From: Owenia fusiformis
Taxonomy: Eukaryota; Annelida; Polychaeta; Sabellida; Oweniidae
DNA: 60,000 nt
Direction of reading: 5' to 3'
Assembly (NCBI GenBank): GCA_903813345.2
Contig: CAIIXF020000001.1
Coordinates: 15,955,915 to 16,015,914 of the forward strand
The position numbers and the translations under genes are program-made. This document shows, in pieces, positions 12,901 to 22,901 of this stretch. The notes beneath the pieces were generated by a model that worked only from the letters and a program-made list of their open reading frames with translations, did not search any database and was not told where the DNA came from. Position 1 is the first letter of the stretch. The number at the start of each line of letters is the position of its first letter.

Positions 12901-15503
12901 TTCACAGAAGAGAAGAAAAAAGGTAAGGAAACTGCCGATATTGTCAGAACTTGAATCTTCAAATCATGTGAAAAAAACCGCAAAGAATCAAAGCCTAAAC
13001 TTTGTGGGGTTATTTTGAGAAACAAATGTCCTAAATATAAAAAAAACTCAAAATAACCCCACATTTATGGGGGTAATGTACAACAAATAACATCAAAACA
13101 AAACAATTATAAAAGTCAGCAATAAGTTTATATGAATTATCATGTAAGTAAGTAAGGATTACTGGTAGTTTGTATAAGGTTTAATGAAGTACTCTAAAGA
13201 GCACCTTGTATACCAAGGAAGCTTTTTATAATCTGTTTTATTTCATCACGTTATAGTTGAATACAACTGTATACGAGGCATTAACAAGCAAACCTGCCAT
13301 TTGTTACAGTCACCAAACTTTAATCGCTGACCACTGGATGCCGAATACCAAACTCAAAAATAGTTGGAGACAATATGGTGACAATATGGTGGTGAAATAA
13401 TAAGTTGTAAGAAAGGAGATACTTGGAGAATCAGAATGACATGATTAGGATGTGGTATTATGAAACATGTAGTATCAAATTTTAATGCATCAGTATCACC
13501 AATATAGGAGCTAAATATAATAACACCAAGGCCATGTATTAATATAAAGTTGAAAAGAGGGGATTCTGCAAAGAACAAAACAACAATCAAGTAGTAAATT
13601 TCCAAAACAAGAAAATAATACAATCATTGAAATTATAGAAAGACTGTGAAATAAGAGTGATAAATGAGACACTTTAACAAGGACACTTTAACAATGGTCA
13701 AATGATGTTATGCAATTTACATGTAATTTTAAAACATATCGTAAAAATCAAAACCAATACATAACAATAGCCCAGGGTTTCTACTAAGGTACACAAAGCA
13801 TAAATGTTAGTAAATATTTATATTCATTAATTAAACAGTATTTAGCCCCCTACAGTGAAACGATGATGAAAGGAGTTATTGAATTGTTTTTATTTGACAC
13901 TTGATCTACTAAGAGGATGGATTTTTATTGTTTTATGAGACTTTGTATATTTGTATACCGTTTTATTATCACTACTTAATACTTTAAATATGGAATAAAC
14001 AAGTGACACTTTTAGAACATTTATCTAGGTAACGGGATATTGGGGACATTTTGGACAATCAAGGAAAAATTGATTGAAGCAATATAACTATAGAATTCTA
14101 TGCCAACCATTGTTCAAAGCTATTAATCATCTATATTGTGAATAAATTTCCCAGGTACCAATCTAGGAGTCTCCTTTGTCTTTAATTGTTAATATTAATG
14201 TTAGTGACCATTAAATGTCAATATAAATACTCTACTTTTTGACATTTAATCAAGATCGATAGGCCCAAAACTGTAAAAGTCTTGAAAGTATTGTCACAAA
14301 ATGCTTCAATAAACCAAGAGTATATATGTTTAACCTTGTATGTGATTTATCTACTGGTATCAGATCCTATGGAGTATCTTTATATATACACAGGGGAGTA
14401 ATATAAGATTAATATAAATAGTCTCTACCAAGTTCAATCATTAACCAAATGGCACTCACTGTTCAATGTGACAACTGGACATTCTAGAAAGTTAGTTGAC
14501 AATTATGACTTGATTTTGCAACTGAATTCAAATTTAAAGTACTTCAATAATGAGTGTGCACTTTTATGTAGTGAAAATGAACAAAGGGCAACAACTGAAA
14601 AAAACAATGCTAACCCCATCAAATCATAGGAAACATGTAGTGAGTTTGGGCAAAAAGCTATCCATTGTGGTCCTGTTATCTTTATCAGTTCCATTCTGCC
14701 TCTTTCGTTGAATTGTCAAATGAAGATAGTTTAAAAGCAACTTTACCTTTACAAAAGGACTGAATAGCGATGTCATGAATTTGCTCTGTGATCTTGGTCT
14801 GTTGAGCTGTTTGAGGTCAGCACCAGTGAGCGTGCCGTGAGGGCTACTGGAAATCTCTGTGTTTGTCATGTCTTCAAGGACCAATGCCCCTTTCTTCCGA
14901 CCAATACTCTGTAAATACAGAACACAACACGTAAGTAATTTGTGCATGGGAAGTATATAAACATACTTTATGTATTGTTAACAAATTGTTTGGAAATCAG
15001 AAAATTAAATGCAAATATGAAACTTAAGCTGTTGTAGGGTACAGTTAGAGCAAGATCAAAGATGAAAACTAAACATCGATTAATCTGATGCACTTGATTC
15101 ACTCAGTACTAACATCTTGACCTAACATTGGCACAAAATGTTAAATCAAATGTGAACATGCTTTACGTCTCATTAAAGATGCAGCCATTACATGACATCA
15201 TTCGGTTTTAACCAATCACATTCCCCTATACATTCACTCCCTAAAACCACCTCAGTTTCCAAATGGGTCCTCATACCAGGCACTTACATTTACATATCCT
15301 GTCTCTGTAAGACTAAGGGAAACATCTGTCAAGACATTTATATGGGGTTTCTTATATACAACAGAGCTGCCCCTGCGTATTGTTTTAGTCTTCCTAAAGG
15401 AGCCACCCCCAGGTTCAGCTAGATGGCCAAGCATGGAGAGATTGTCTATACTCTTGCTCCTAGCCATGCGGGCCTCAGGCCTCGTATGTACATAAAATGT
15501 CAT
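5640..15503 (-). CDS. PLEKHG5-like RhoGEF (Syx/Tech), multi-exon gene
   Basis: The Dbl-family exchange factor predicted here would load GTP on RhoA at cell junctions and the cytoskeleton, as vertebrate PLEKHG5 does. The coding order is 15503-15288, 14908-14747, 11738-11580, 10639-10493, 10145-9996, 8988-8878, 8646-8497, 7886-7749, 7555-7291 and 6976-5640, all with GT-AG borders and a continuous frame. With the 15503 start the product is about 944 residues; the other starts give about 894 and 889. The DH domain spans about residues 187-400, the PH domain about 425-545, and a Ser/Thr-rich disordered tail follows. The last 27 residues, RRKLTHAELIRMKK through to LEASDV, closely match the C-terminus of human PLEKHG5, which is the main reason for choosing this family member. 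The tail ends in a class I PDZ ligand (S-D-V). All introns up to the PH domain are phase 0; the last is phase 1. Confidence 0.93.
7291..7555 (-). CDS. PLEKHG5 exon: DH-PH linker and PH core
   Basis: Acceptor TTCAG at 7556, donor GTAGGA at 7290. It encodes KLDLTCPLPG and LLIEGPLKLKD, then the PH strand pair DVYCFLFTDMFLITKP and IRELRDG. The same order (LDLTAP, LLLEG, DVYCFLFTD, CRELRD) is present in vertebrate PLEKHG5. The 265-base exon starts in phase 0 and ends in phase 1. Confidence 0.95.
7749..7886 (-). CDS. PLEKHG5 exon: last DH helix
   Basis: A 138-base phase 0/0 exon with acceptor CCAG at 7887 and donor GTAAAT at 7748. It encodes IENVNTFVSHVN, QEQERLAALISRIESYE and the acidic NSEECVK. 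The block HVN...RQ..QERLAA..SRI..YE matches PLEKHG5 just after the DH CR3 region. Confidence 0.95.
8497..8646 (-). CDS. PLEKHG5 exon: DH conserved region CR3
   Basis: A 150-base phase 0/0 exon with acceptor TTTTAG and donor GTAAGT. It encodes WAESQSQCNRLKLTDLL followed by the Dbl signature QRLTKYSLLL, which in family members contacts the Rho GTPase. Two positions usually Lys and Pro in this signature (KP.QR and KYPLLL) read Met and Ser here (MPMQR, KYSLLL). The exon ends in an acidic stretch, DDKEDQDDL. Confidence 0.96.
8878..8988 (-). CDS. PLEKHG5 exon: middle of DH domain
   Basis: A 111-base phase 0/0 exon with acceptor CCAG at 8989 and donor GTGAGT at 8877. It encodes FEELFHPYTKYCLDQQS, VEYMKSRYSENDVF. 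The YTKYC...CVEYM pattern matches the F-x-P-Y-x-x-Y-C segment of PLEKHG5 DH domains. The next upstream intron (8989-9995) is AT-rich with nothing recognised. Confidence 0.95.
9996..10145 (-). CDS. PLEKHG5 exon: DH domain
   Basis: A 150-base phase 0/0 exon with acceptor TTGCAG at 10146 and donor GTAAAG at 9995. It encodes EKLFNNISDVVTANCLFWE, MLQEARSSRTPLKP, KEAFEK. The LF-N-I pattern and the EARxxRxPL segment fit the second conserved helix region of PLEKHG5. Confidence 0.94.
10493..10639 (-). CDS. PLEKHG5 exon: DH conserved region CR1
   Basis: A 147-base phase 0/0 exon with acceptor TTGTAG at 10640 and donor GTATTT at 10492. It encodes QQEALWELLHTETEYIKK and VIADLFLCCLLDLQ. This is the Dbl CR1 helix with the catalytic-interface Glu (ELLHTE.EYI), and it is nearly identical in wording to vertebrate PLEKHG5 (QQEA.WELLHTE.SYI.K and NLFLCCLLNLQ). 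Confidence 0.96.
10707..10836 (+). repeat. Dispersed ~125-bp repeat, copy 1
   Basis: It shares ATTAACATGCAAAATG, the CCATTTGTTACAGATGCC core and GGAGACTATAACAA with copies at about 13272, 28468, 29456 and 53868, all in the same orientation. It lies in the intron directly upstream of the DH CR1 exon. No coding frame or terminal inverted repeat is evident; a SINE or MITE relic is possible. The rest of this intron (10837-11579) is AT-rich with nothing recognised. Confidence 0.75.
11580..11738 (-). CDS. PLEKHG5 exon: pre-DH segment
   Basis: A 159-base phase 0/0 exon with acceptor TTTCAG at 11739 and donor GTAGGG at 11579. It encodes LADYLNGYSSHGFPEMP and LLDIEEHWSQVVDDNE. The pattern L..Y...G.P.....L.LE..W..L.D matches the segment preceding the DH domain in PLEKHG5. 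Confidence 0.88.
12033..12222. repeat. Tandem repeat of ATGATGTCATGAATTTCATC units
   Basis: A unit of about 22 bases, GATGTCATGAATTTCATCAT, is repeated four times, interleaved with three copies of ATCCATCAATTCAATATGAA. Each unit is close to palindromic (TGATGAAATTCATGACATCA on the other strand). Intronic. Confidence 0.85.
12232..13064. repeat. Foldback element with CTCAAAATAACCCCAC arms
   Basis: The left arm at about 12232-12322 (TATTTAGGACATTTGTTTCTC, CAAAATAACCCCAC, CTTTGATTCTTTG) is repeated inverted at about 12967-13062. The middle 600 bases show no frame or symmetry. It lies within the PLEKHG5 intron 11739-14746. Confidence 0.8.
13272..13400 (+). repeat. Dispersed ~125-bp repeat, copy 2
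   Basis: It contains GGCATTAACAAGCAAACC, CCATTTGTTACAG, GGATGCCGAATACC and GTTGGAGACAATATGG, in the same order and orientation as the other copies. The short duplication GACAATATGGTG marks its 3' end. Confidence 0.7.
13401..14746. other. Intron, nothing recognised
   Basis: Remainder of the intron between PLEKHG5 exons 14747 and 11738. AT-rich; no repeat pairing, no exon-like frame seen. Confidence 0.4.
14747..14908 (-). CDS. PLEKHG5 exon: common exon joined by all alternative starts
   Basis: A 162-base phase 0/0 exon with acceptor TTTACAG at 14909 and donor GTAAAG at 14746. It encodes SIGRKKGALVLEDMTNTE and RPRSQSKFMTSLFSPFVK. The RRKN/S.FLG and RxxSRFxxxFSS elements of vertebrate PLEKHG5 lie in the equivalent place. 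The RPRSQS segment is a plausible basophilic-kinase or 14-3-3 site. This is the first exon shared by the alternative N-termini described upstream. Confidence 0.9.
15288..15503 (-). CDS. PLEKHG5 alternative first coding exon, 72 residues
   Basis: ATG at 15503 has A at -3 and an in-frame TAA six bases upstream, so the frame cannot be entered from an upstream coding exon. A good acceptor (CCTTCTTTAG) 11 bases before the ATG suggests that a non-coding 5' exon is spliced on. The encoded peptide is basic and Ser-rich (ARSKSIDNLSMLGHL, FRKTKTIRRGSS) and ends TETGYVN before a GTAAGT donor at 15287. The end is phase 0, matching 14908. A second possible donor (GTAAAT) lies six bases earlier. The N-terminus is not recognised outside this gene. 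Confidence 0.78.
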
Positions 15504-17918
15504 TGTTTATGCTTCTAAAGAAGGATAGATGTTTTTATCTACTGCAGTATATTCTGTCTACCATATTGTGTTTCCTGTCTACCATACTATGTCCCTGTCT
15601 ACCATAATATGTTCCTAGTCTCCAAGTGTTTTCTCTGTCTACCATAGTATGTAACACGTATATCCACCTACACATTTAAATACATAGTTTCTTGACCATT
15701 CTCAAAAATCTCTGCGAAATACTGTCTAATCCCTATTGTAAAACCACCCCAATGCTTATCAACAACATGTATATCCACAATGACTGGGTTATATATATAA
15801 CATTGACAAACATACAACATACTTCAACTCTCTGTATCATGACTCCTAATCTTATTATCTTATTATTATTGGTCCGCCTTTTATCTATGGCGACTCTGTA
15901 TGACATTCCTACATATATGATGTTCGTTATCACATGATAATTCTCTGACCACTCTAAATAATTGACCATCACCAAGTTTTACAATGTTAGAGCTGATTTC
16001 AAATCATAAAACACTTGTTCAGGGTTAGATGCTGATAACCCCCTCCCCCACCTCCAAATAAGGGTAACACCATATAAGGATAATGCTGAAGCCACCCTTT
16101 TTAAGAGTCAATACTGTAAAACTTTCTATTCTGATCAGAGCATAGTAAGTAGTCTGTAAGTTTCTGGGAAAGCACCCGAGGGTAAGCCGAACTGGTCTTA
16201 ACTCCACAGAGAGTCTCTTTCAATCATAGCATTGTTATCCTTTATTTATTTTATAAAAAATAATAAATCGTTATAATATTGTTTAAATTTGAATGGAAAT
16301 GTATCTTGAATTGTGACAACTTAAATTCTTTATATAGGAAAGTAATTATTTGCCTTTCAAATTTTCTCATCTGACAAGTTAATGGTAAACTGTGAATGAA
16401 AATGTATCTTGTGTTTCAGAGAAAAGAACAAGTTATTTTGCAACAACTCGATGTATAAAATTAACATTATGTACATCATGAGAAGTAAAATTGGCACATG
16501 TTCATTTCCCAGCTCTAAGATCCTACATGATTATGCATAATAAATTATCAATTACTGATATAAGAAAGGGCAGGAAGCTATATGAAGGATACAATGATGA
16601 TAACAAAGAGTACTAATTTCTTTAATTTTCTGATGTATGTTTTTCCTATCAAGGAAATGGTAAGGACAAAACACCTCTACTGCAGTCAGGTGATCCAATG
16701 TGTTACTGAATTGCCCCGGATATATCACTCTTAAAGACAAAACTAGTGTTAACACTAGACTTGATCTGCTATGCAAATATAAGGCAGGAAAGTCCAATGT
16801 TAAACTCTTACACAGTACACTAATTTCCGCCCAATCTTCAAATATATTAAAGTCCAACTTATATACATTTAAACTTATCTTGACTGGTCAATATACACAA
16901 TATCATACATGAGTTCAATGACAGGTCCTTCGAGAATGATAAATGGTCAATTGAGAAAGTGTTAGAGGTATTTAGTATTGATATTACTTAAGTGAAAACT
17001 CCCATTCTTCAAGCCCAAGAAAGATCTCCTTTAAATTCTTAAATTCAAAGTTCTACTTAAAATTAATATTTTGATTGATTTTCAATGAAATTCTTATAAG
17101 GAATATCAACATTTAAGAAAAAATGTCTATGTCAAATAAACCTATATCTGTCACTGAAAATACAGTGCTTCGAGTACCACAGGTTCTATGCTATCACAGA
17201 AATATTTATAGTAAATTAATAAGATATTAATATGACACAACTGATACGAAAAGGTAAACATATCTTTGCACAATCAATCGATGACTTACCTTAAATCAAC
17301 ATAACATATGACGTTAAAGTGACTCCTAGTCCATATTTTACTCCTAAAGCATTCATATCAATTTTCCGTGTAAATAATCATGGCAAAATGTCAGATTTCA
17401 ATTCATACAAACTTGCCAATTAACTGCAATTTTGGCTAATTTCAGAATGTTATATTGAAATGTAGTAATATTCTACGTCATGTTTTACGTGACCCAAGGC
17501 GTTTTCCACCATGAAGCTTTTCTTGATTCCAAATATACCAATTATTCATACAAATAAGGCTCTATAAGCTCAAAATCAATTTATAAATATTTACACCTAT
17601 TTTTTTTATCTTGGTGTAAGAAAATAAAAGCTAATTCAAATGTGTATAGGCTATATCAGGTGCAGTTTGGTTTCTTAATAGCCAATAGAGTAAAAAAGTT
17701 AGTTTACATGAGTACTTTGAAATGATTTTGTATGAACCGATTATGTTATTCTTATAAAACAGGAAACAGCACTTTTACAATGTTTTAAAAGGCATTTTGA
17801 CTTATTTGTCAAGAGCCCCCACACACTTGTACATGTAAGGTTCTTTTCACAATAGAATAAGGATTATAAAAGATGCACTTGGTACCTTGATCTTAAACCC
17901 TTTTCCCATTCAACTCAC
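15504..17918. other. Intron or candidate promoter region
   Basis: Contains the strong minus-strand acceptor just upstream of the 15503 start and a short CTGTCTACCATA-type triplication around 15555-15650. Otherwise AT-rich without exon-like frames. Promoters for the 15503-start and 17984-start transcripts would be expected near their starts, but no convincing TATA or initiator could be assigned. Confidence 0.35.
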
Positions 17919-17984
17919 CATTTTTCTTGACTTGCCCATATTCGTGGGCTGCTCTAGTTTCAGTGGTAGCACGGATACCGCCAT
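17919..17984 (-). CDS. PLEKHG5 alternative first coding exon, 22 residues
   Basis: ATG at 17984 directly follows an in-frame TAA. The short frame reads MAVSVLPLKLEQPTNMGK then SRKM, and meets a strong GTGAGT donor at 17918 in phase 0, compatible with the exon at 14908. It is too short to be found by length alone; support comes from the start, stop, donor and phase agreement and from its position between two other such exons. Confidence 0.6.
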
Positions 17985-18630
17985 TTATTCAAGATTTTCT
18001 TTCAATAATCCATAAAAAAGAAATCCATGAAGTATATATCCTTTTTATTAACTTGTGAAAGTAAGCAACTTCTATTGAACTTTGTGAATAATCAACTTCG
18101 ACACATACACAGGTGTTATATTCTCAAAGTTGCTTTTTAACTAATTGTTGTTGATTTTACATTGATCAGTGCCTGCTTGTACCGATACTTAAACTTAAAC
18201 TCTCAAAAAACTTGACAGTTCTAACATCAAAGCACATAGCTAAACCATTCTACTATTTACTTGAGTATGATTTTTAACATATTGAGTCATGTATATCTGT
18301 TAAGTCTACACGACTGTGGAATTTCGCCGGTTAAAATACTGAGATGTCAATATCTAAGCTATAGTCCACTTGAATTATATTCAAAATTTTAATTACCTGC
18401 TAGCAAAAACCTGTTGTCAGTCAGTAATTGATGGTGCACAAATCATATTTCAATGTTTATAATTGCCTCAGATGTTAATTGAGCAATTAAAACTACTAAA
18501 CTACAAAAATGAAATTGAATTTGTTCTATATATGATTTCACTATTGTAAATTATTTTACGATACACTGACATATTGTGAAGAACAGTTAGGATAAATTAA
18601 ATAAATTAACATATTTTACAATTATCATAC

Positions 18631-18681
18631 CTTACGTCTTCCAGTCGTTAAACTCATTGAGAGGCTTTGATTTACCACCAT
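18631..18681 (-). CDS. PLEKHG5 alternative first coding exon, 17 residues
   Basis: ATG at 18681 has A at -3, with an in-frame TAA about 20 bases upstream. The frame MVVNQSLSMSLTTGRRK ends in phase 0 at a GTATGA donor (18630), compatible with the exon at 14908. The basic end (GRRK) recalls the other short start exon (GKSRKM). No acceptor is obvious upstream, so it is probably a true transcript start exon. Confidence 0.58.
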
Positions 18682-21129
18682 TGTTTCGATGTTATCAATT
18701 TATGATAATTATTGTTCAAGTATTATCTCTTTTCATTCCTTATGTTCTTTGTACTTTCTCCAAAATGTACTTTTAATCTCATTTGAGCTTCCTGTTCACG
18801 TTCATTGCTGTCAGGTTGTGTTTGAGTTACCAATGTGATTGAGGTTTAATGTTTGAATAGCCCCCCAACCACCCTTATTGTCGAATAGTCAATAGAGTCA
18901 ACCAATGACGAACTTGAACTTTAAAATTGGAAGGTTGATATGTTGCAATGCCACGAGGTTTTGCCAGTTGAAGTTCAAGATCCACCTGCAATACTATGAC
19001 AATGACGTATCAAATTGGACTGTCCCTTTCTTGGTAATTAATTCAATAATTAAGCTAATAGAACTTCCTTCTTTGTAATATCGCCTACATATGGTCAAAT
19101 GGCTATCTTATAATCCAATAATCTGAATAACAGGTTACAATAGCTGTTATAATGCTATATGGCTTTCATCTTTGCCATGGATCACATAATTCCAAAAACC
19201 AACACACCAGAGCAATCAGTAAAACAAACACATAATCTTTGGAGGCCAAATTGGCTCGTGATCCGCCAGGGTGGCACACAACCGTAGCTTACATAAGTTG
19301 TTTTGAAGTTCAATAAAAATTGTTTTGAAGCATTGAATGAATGCCTATTCAGGAAAAATTATATAAATCCTAAAAATGTAAACAAGTATTTTTGAAGTTC
19401 AATATGAATTGGTTTCAAACATCAAGTGGATGTCTTATAGAGGCAGAATTATATAAATCCCCAAAATTGTCAGCATGTATTTATTTTGTTAAATAAGTCT
19501 CAGGAGTATTTCAAATGAATACTAAATTGTACAGTGATATTATCATAACCTCCCTTGGTCAAATGGTAAGGATGGTAATGGTAATTCTACCATGCATAAT
19601 TTAGAAAAAAATTCTGTTGGTCAGTATGTACTTACCACTTAAAAATTTAGAATAACTTACCAATAATAGTTGTGAACAATGTTATGTAAGTATTTCAGAT
19701 TTCAATAATTGCAATACTTCCATACGTGTATGTGAGATGACATGCCATTACGTATAGCAACTAATTGTCATCAATTGCATAATGCCTCACTGGAAGGAAA
19801 TATGAAACCATGCTGAAGGTTAAATTAGCCACTTTGAGGGGCACAATTAGCCACTTTGAAGGCCACATCAAGGTTACTTAATCCTATTGAAAGTCATTTA
19901 GGCTTAAAAACATGATGTGATAGGATTAGAGAAAACAAAAATTCATTCATCATAATCTGGGATGAATGAAACTTAAAGTATGCTAATTCCAGCCACAACA
20001 GATTAAATAAAACACAATCAATGATTTTAGGAGTATCAAATCCCTCCAAACCATGCATAATCGAAAGATATGCAAGCAGAAGTCACATCAATAGACACAT
20101 CACATATCAAGTCATTGTGACACTGGTCGAGTATTATTCCTCATATGGGGCTACTATTACTCAATTCACGGAATCAATTATGCAATATCTAAGAATAATC
20201 GTGGCGAAATGTTACAGCTAACACTTTGATATGATAGCCTTATAAATGCTCTGATGATAACAGCTTGAAAAACATACTGCGGATGAAAGAACTATTTTCC
20301 AAAAATATTGATAGAAGTTCCATGAAATATGGCTTCATAATTATCGGGACTTTCCAAGAAGCTGTTATGAGGATATTCTTCATAAAGAGATAATAGTAGA
20401 AATATTTGTTCTAATTGGCATAGTTTTGAATTAAGCAAGCTAATTCGGACTTCTACAACTCAATCCTTGTATTCAAACTTTCCAACCTTTGTAGTTTTCA
20501 CATTGGAGGTCTTGAACATGTAACAATGTAAGGGTGTAGTCAGGGTCAAAAAATAGGCACAGCAATTTAAAATAAATTATCATTAGATATAACTTTCGCA
20601 ATTTCAATTTAATAAGATATGTTGGCGTCAGGTAGTTGACTCTATATATGAAGATATGTGGCTATTACTATTTTACGACAGACCTCAAGGATGTTACAGA
20701 AAAAACTACCCTGAAGTTGACTCAAAACCAATGGCATTTATTAACTGTATAAAGTACACTTTCGAAATCTGTAGCATTTGCAAAATAAATTTCTATTCAA
20801 AATTCCTGTTTTGATAGCTAATGGGCGAGTCAATATTTTACAGTGAATGAATTAGTCATTTGTGAGTGACAGTCTCTCAGAAATATATTTCCTTCAAATG
20901 AACTCACGTCAATAAATGTCTCTAGAATTAAGGTGTTCCTCAATTCATTAACATTTGTTAATCTCCTAATTGGCAATATTTTCTCCATCCTCCAAACAGA
21001 GGGATTGAGACATTATTCACTAAGTTCCTTCTTTCTTTGGAATCCTTCGTTCCGAGGATTTATTTTCTTTGAGACTGTCTACATGAAAAAAATGTGATAA
21101 GTGTAGAGGGAGTTAAAGCTCAGGCCAAA
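18682..21129. other. Intron, weak tandem duplication only
   Basis: A diverged two-copy tandem repeat of about 89 bases lies at 19302-19480 (TTTGAAGTTCAATA and AATTATATAAATCC in each copy). No exon was recognised on either strand. Confidence 0.45.
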
Positions 21130-21134
21130 TCAAT

Positions 21135-21765
21135 TCTAAAATAACCTGAACCTTATTTTCAATGTACTTTGCCTGATGCCTTGTTTTCAATGAACTACTT
21201 TACCTCGCCTTATTTTCAAAGACTTTGCCAATGCACTACTTTACCTCACCTTATTTTCAATGTACTACTTTGCCTCACCTTATTTTCATTGTACTAATTT
21301 GCCTCGCCTCATTTTCAATGTACTACTTTGCCTCACCTTATTTTCAATGTACTACTTTCCCTCGTCTTATTTTCAATGACTTTGCCTCACCTTATTTTCA
21401 ATGTACTACTTAGTTTCACCTTATTTTCAATGTTCTACTTTACCTTGCCTTATTTTCAAGGTACTACTTTGCCTCACCTTATTTTCAATGTACTACTTAG
21501 TCTCACCTTATTTTCAATGTACTACTTTGCCTCGCCTTATTTTCAATGTACTACTTAGTCTCACCTTATTTTCAATGTACTACTTTGCCTCGCCTTATTT
21601 TCAATGTACTACTTTGCCTCACCTTATTTTCAATGTACTACTTTGCCTCACCTTATTTTCAATGTACTACTTTGCCTCTCCTTATTTTCAATGAACTACT
21701 TTGCCTTACCTTATTTCCAATGAACTACTCTGCCTTACCTTATTTTCAATGTTACTTTGCCTCAC
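21135..21765. repeat. 29-bp minisatellite, about 20 copies, open in three frames
   Basis: The unit is TTTTCAATGTACTACTTTGC plus CTCACCTTA, repeated from about 21150 to 21760 with a few shortened copies. Because 29 is not a multiple of three and the unit lacks stops, all three plus-strand frames stay open, giving repeating peptides (LPHLIFNVLL, SPYFQCTT, TLFSMYYF). These frames are by-products of the repeat and are not genes. It lies in a PLEKHG5 intron, on the strand opposite to the gene. Confidence 0.93.
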
Positions 21766-22556
21766 AGAATGATTTCAGACAGTTCAAAAATATTTCAAAA
21801 TATAGAACAAAAAATCGAACACAACAGGAAATGATGGCATCATGATAAATATCCCGTGCAAAGAGTCGATGTAACAGCATTACTTGACAAGATGCTATGT
21901 CACATTGATTTTGTAATTCCATTCTAAGATTCAGTGACCACGAACTCTAAACAAGCACAAGACAGATTACACTATACACCAATAATTTCAAAAATATTAT
22001 CAAAAATTCATTTTCATTTATTTTCCATTTGACATTCTTCTATAACGTCTATTCGATATTTACCTTTATTATCAACCATATATTTGTCCAAAAGGTACGG
22101 CGCCCTATGTTCGCTCTCATTCATTCGACTGATTCAACTGACCTTAATGTCCAATGTTAAACAACCCCAAGCACATGAATGAAGTCATGGAAATCGTCAT
22201 CAGATTTAGTCTATATTAAGTAACATTAGGACTAAAAGGCCTATATTTAGACATAATTTGGTTAGGTTGGCAATATATGCAGTGCCAAAGTGTAGGTAGA
22301 AGAGTACATGTCATAATTAATTCAGGAAACCATTACAACCATGTACAAATATCTTACATAAGCATCCAGCATTTCACTTAATTGGTACATGTACAAATCA
22401 CATGTACTGCGATGACATTATAGTAATAGAAAACAAACATGTACAAATGCAACAACATTTTTCATCAATTTTTGTTTCAAAACCTCACACCAGGATGTGC
22501 AAGTACAGCATGCTTGATTCATTCTCCTGAAATAAATTCCTCCACCAGATGGCTCT

Positions 22557-22756
22557 CATTTATCATGCTGGAACTACTTCATGCCGGAACTACTTGCCTC
22601 ATCTGAAAATGTGGTTGCAAGATTTTTGACGGAGGCAGAACGTCTTTTATATGTTCCATTTATCATGCTGGAACTACTTCATGCTGGAACTACTTGCCTC
22701 ATCTGAAAATGTGGCTGCAAGATTTTTGACGGAGACAGAACGTCTTTTATATGTTC
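22557..22756. repeat. Recent 100-bp tandem duplication across an exon end
   Basis: Positions 22557-22656 and 22657-22756 are two copies of exactly 100 bases with about three differences (22585/22685, 22615/22715, 22635/22735). The duplicated piece covers the last part of the exon at 22698-22901 together with its GCAAGT donor, so two identical donors exist. The second copy, farther along the minus-strand transcript, is out of frame after an intervening TAG. Confidence 0.93.
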
Positions 22757-22901
22757 CATCCATGATTCCGTTTGGGTGTTCATCTTTAGCGATGCTCAGC
22801 TTGTATTTCTTGCGTGACAAGTTAAATGAATTATGACGCTGAATAACGGGAGGATGTGAAGAGTGTTGTTGGCGCATAGACTGCTCCCTCTTTATGTATA
22901 T
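22698..22901 (-). CDS. Probable N-terminal PLEKHG5 exon with GC donor
   Basis: A 204-base frame, phase 0 at both ends. The acceptor is TTTTAAG at 22902 after a T-rich tract. The donor is AG|GCAAGT at 22697, the usual context of GC-AG introns. It encodes RQQHSSHPPVIQRHNSF, NLSRKKYKLSIAKDEHPN and KRRSVSVKNLAATFSDE. Basic, Ser-rich sequence like the other PLEKHG5 N-termini, and phase-compatible with the exon at 14908. It cannot join the 15288-15503 exon, which has stops in all frames before its ATG, so it would skip that exon. An internal ATG (22871 region) might also serve as a start. Assignment to PLEKHG5 is inferred from strand, phase and position. Confidence 0.6.

Noticed and set aside
21225-21845. 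Overlapping plus-strand frames of 60-99 codons
   Set aside because: They are translations of a 29-bp minisatellite and are open in all frames; there is no gene structure.
22557-22656. Second copy of the 22698-22901 exon end as an extra exon
   Set aside because: A TAG lies between the copies, and no acceptor in the right phase precedes the second copy.
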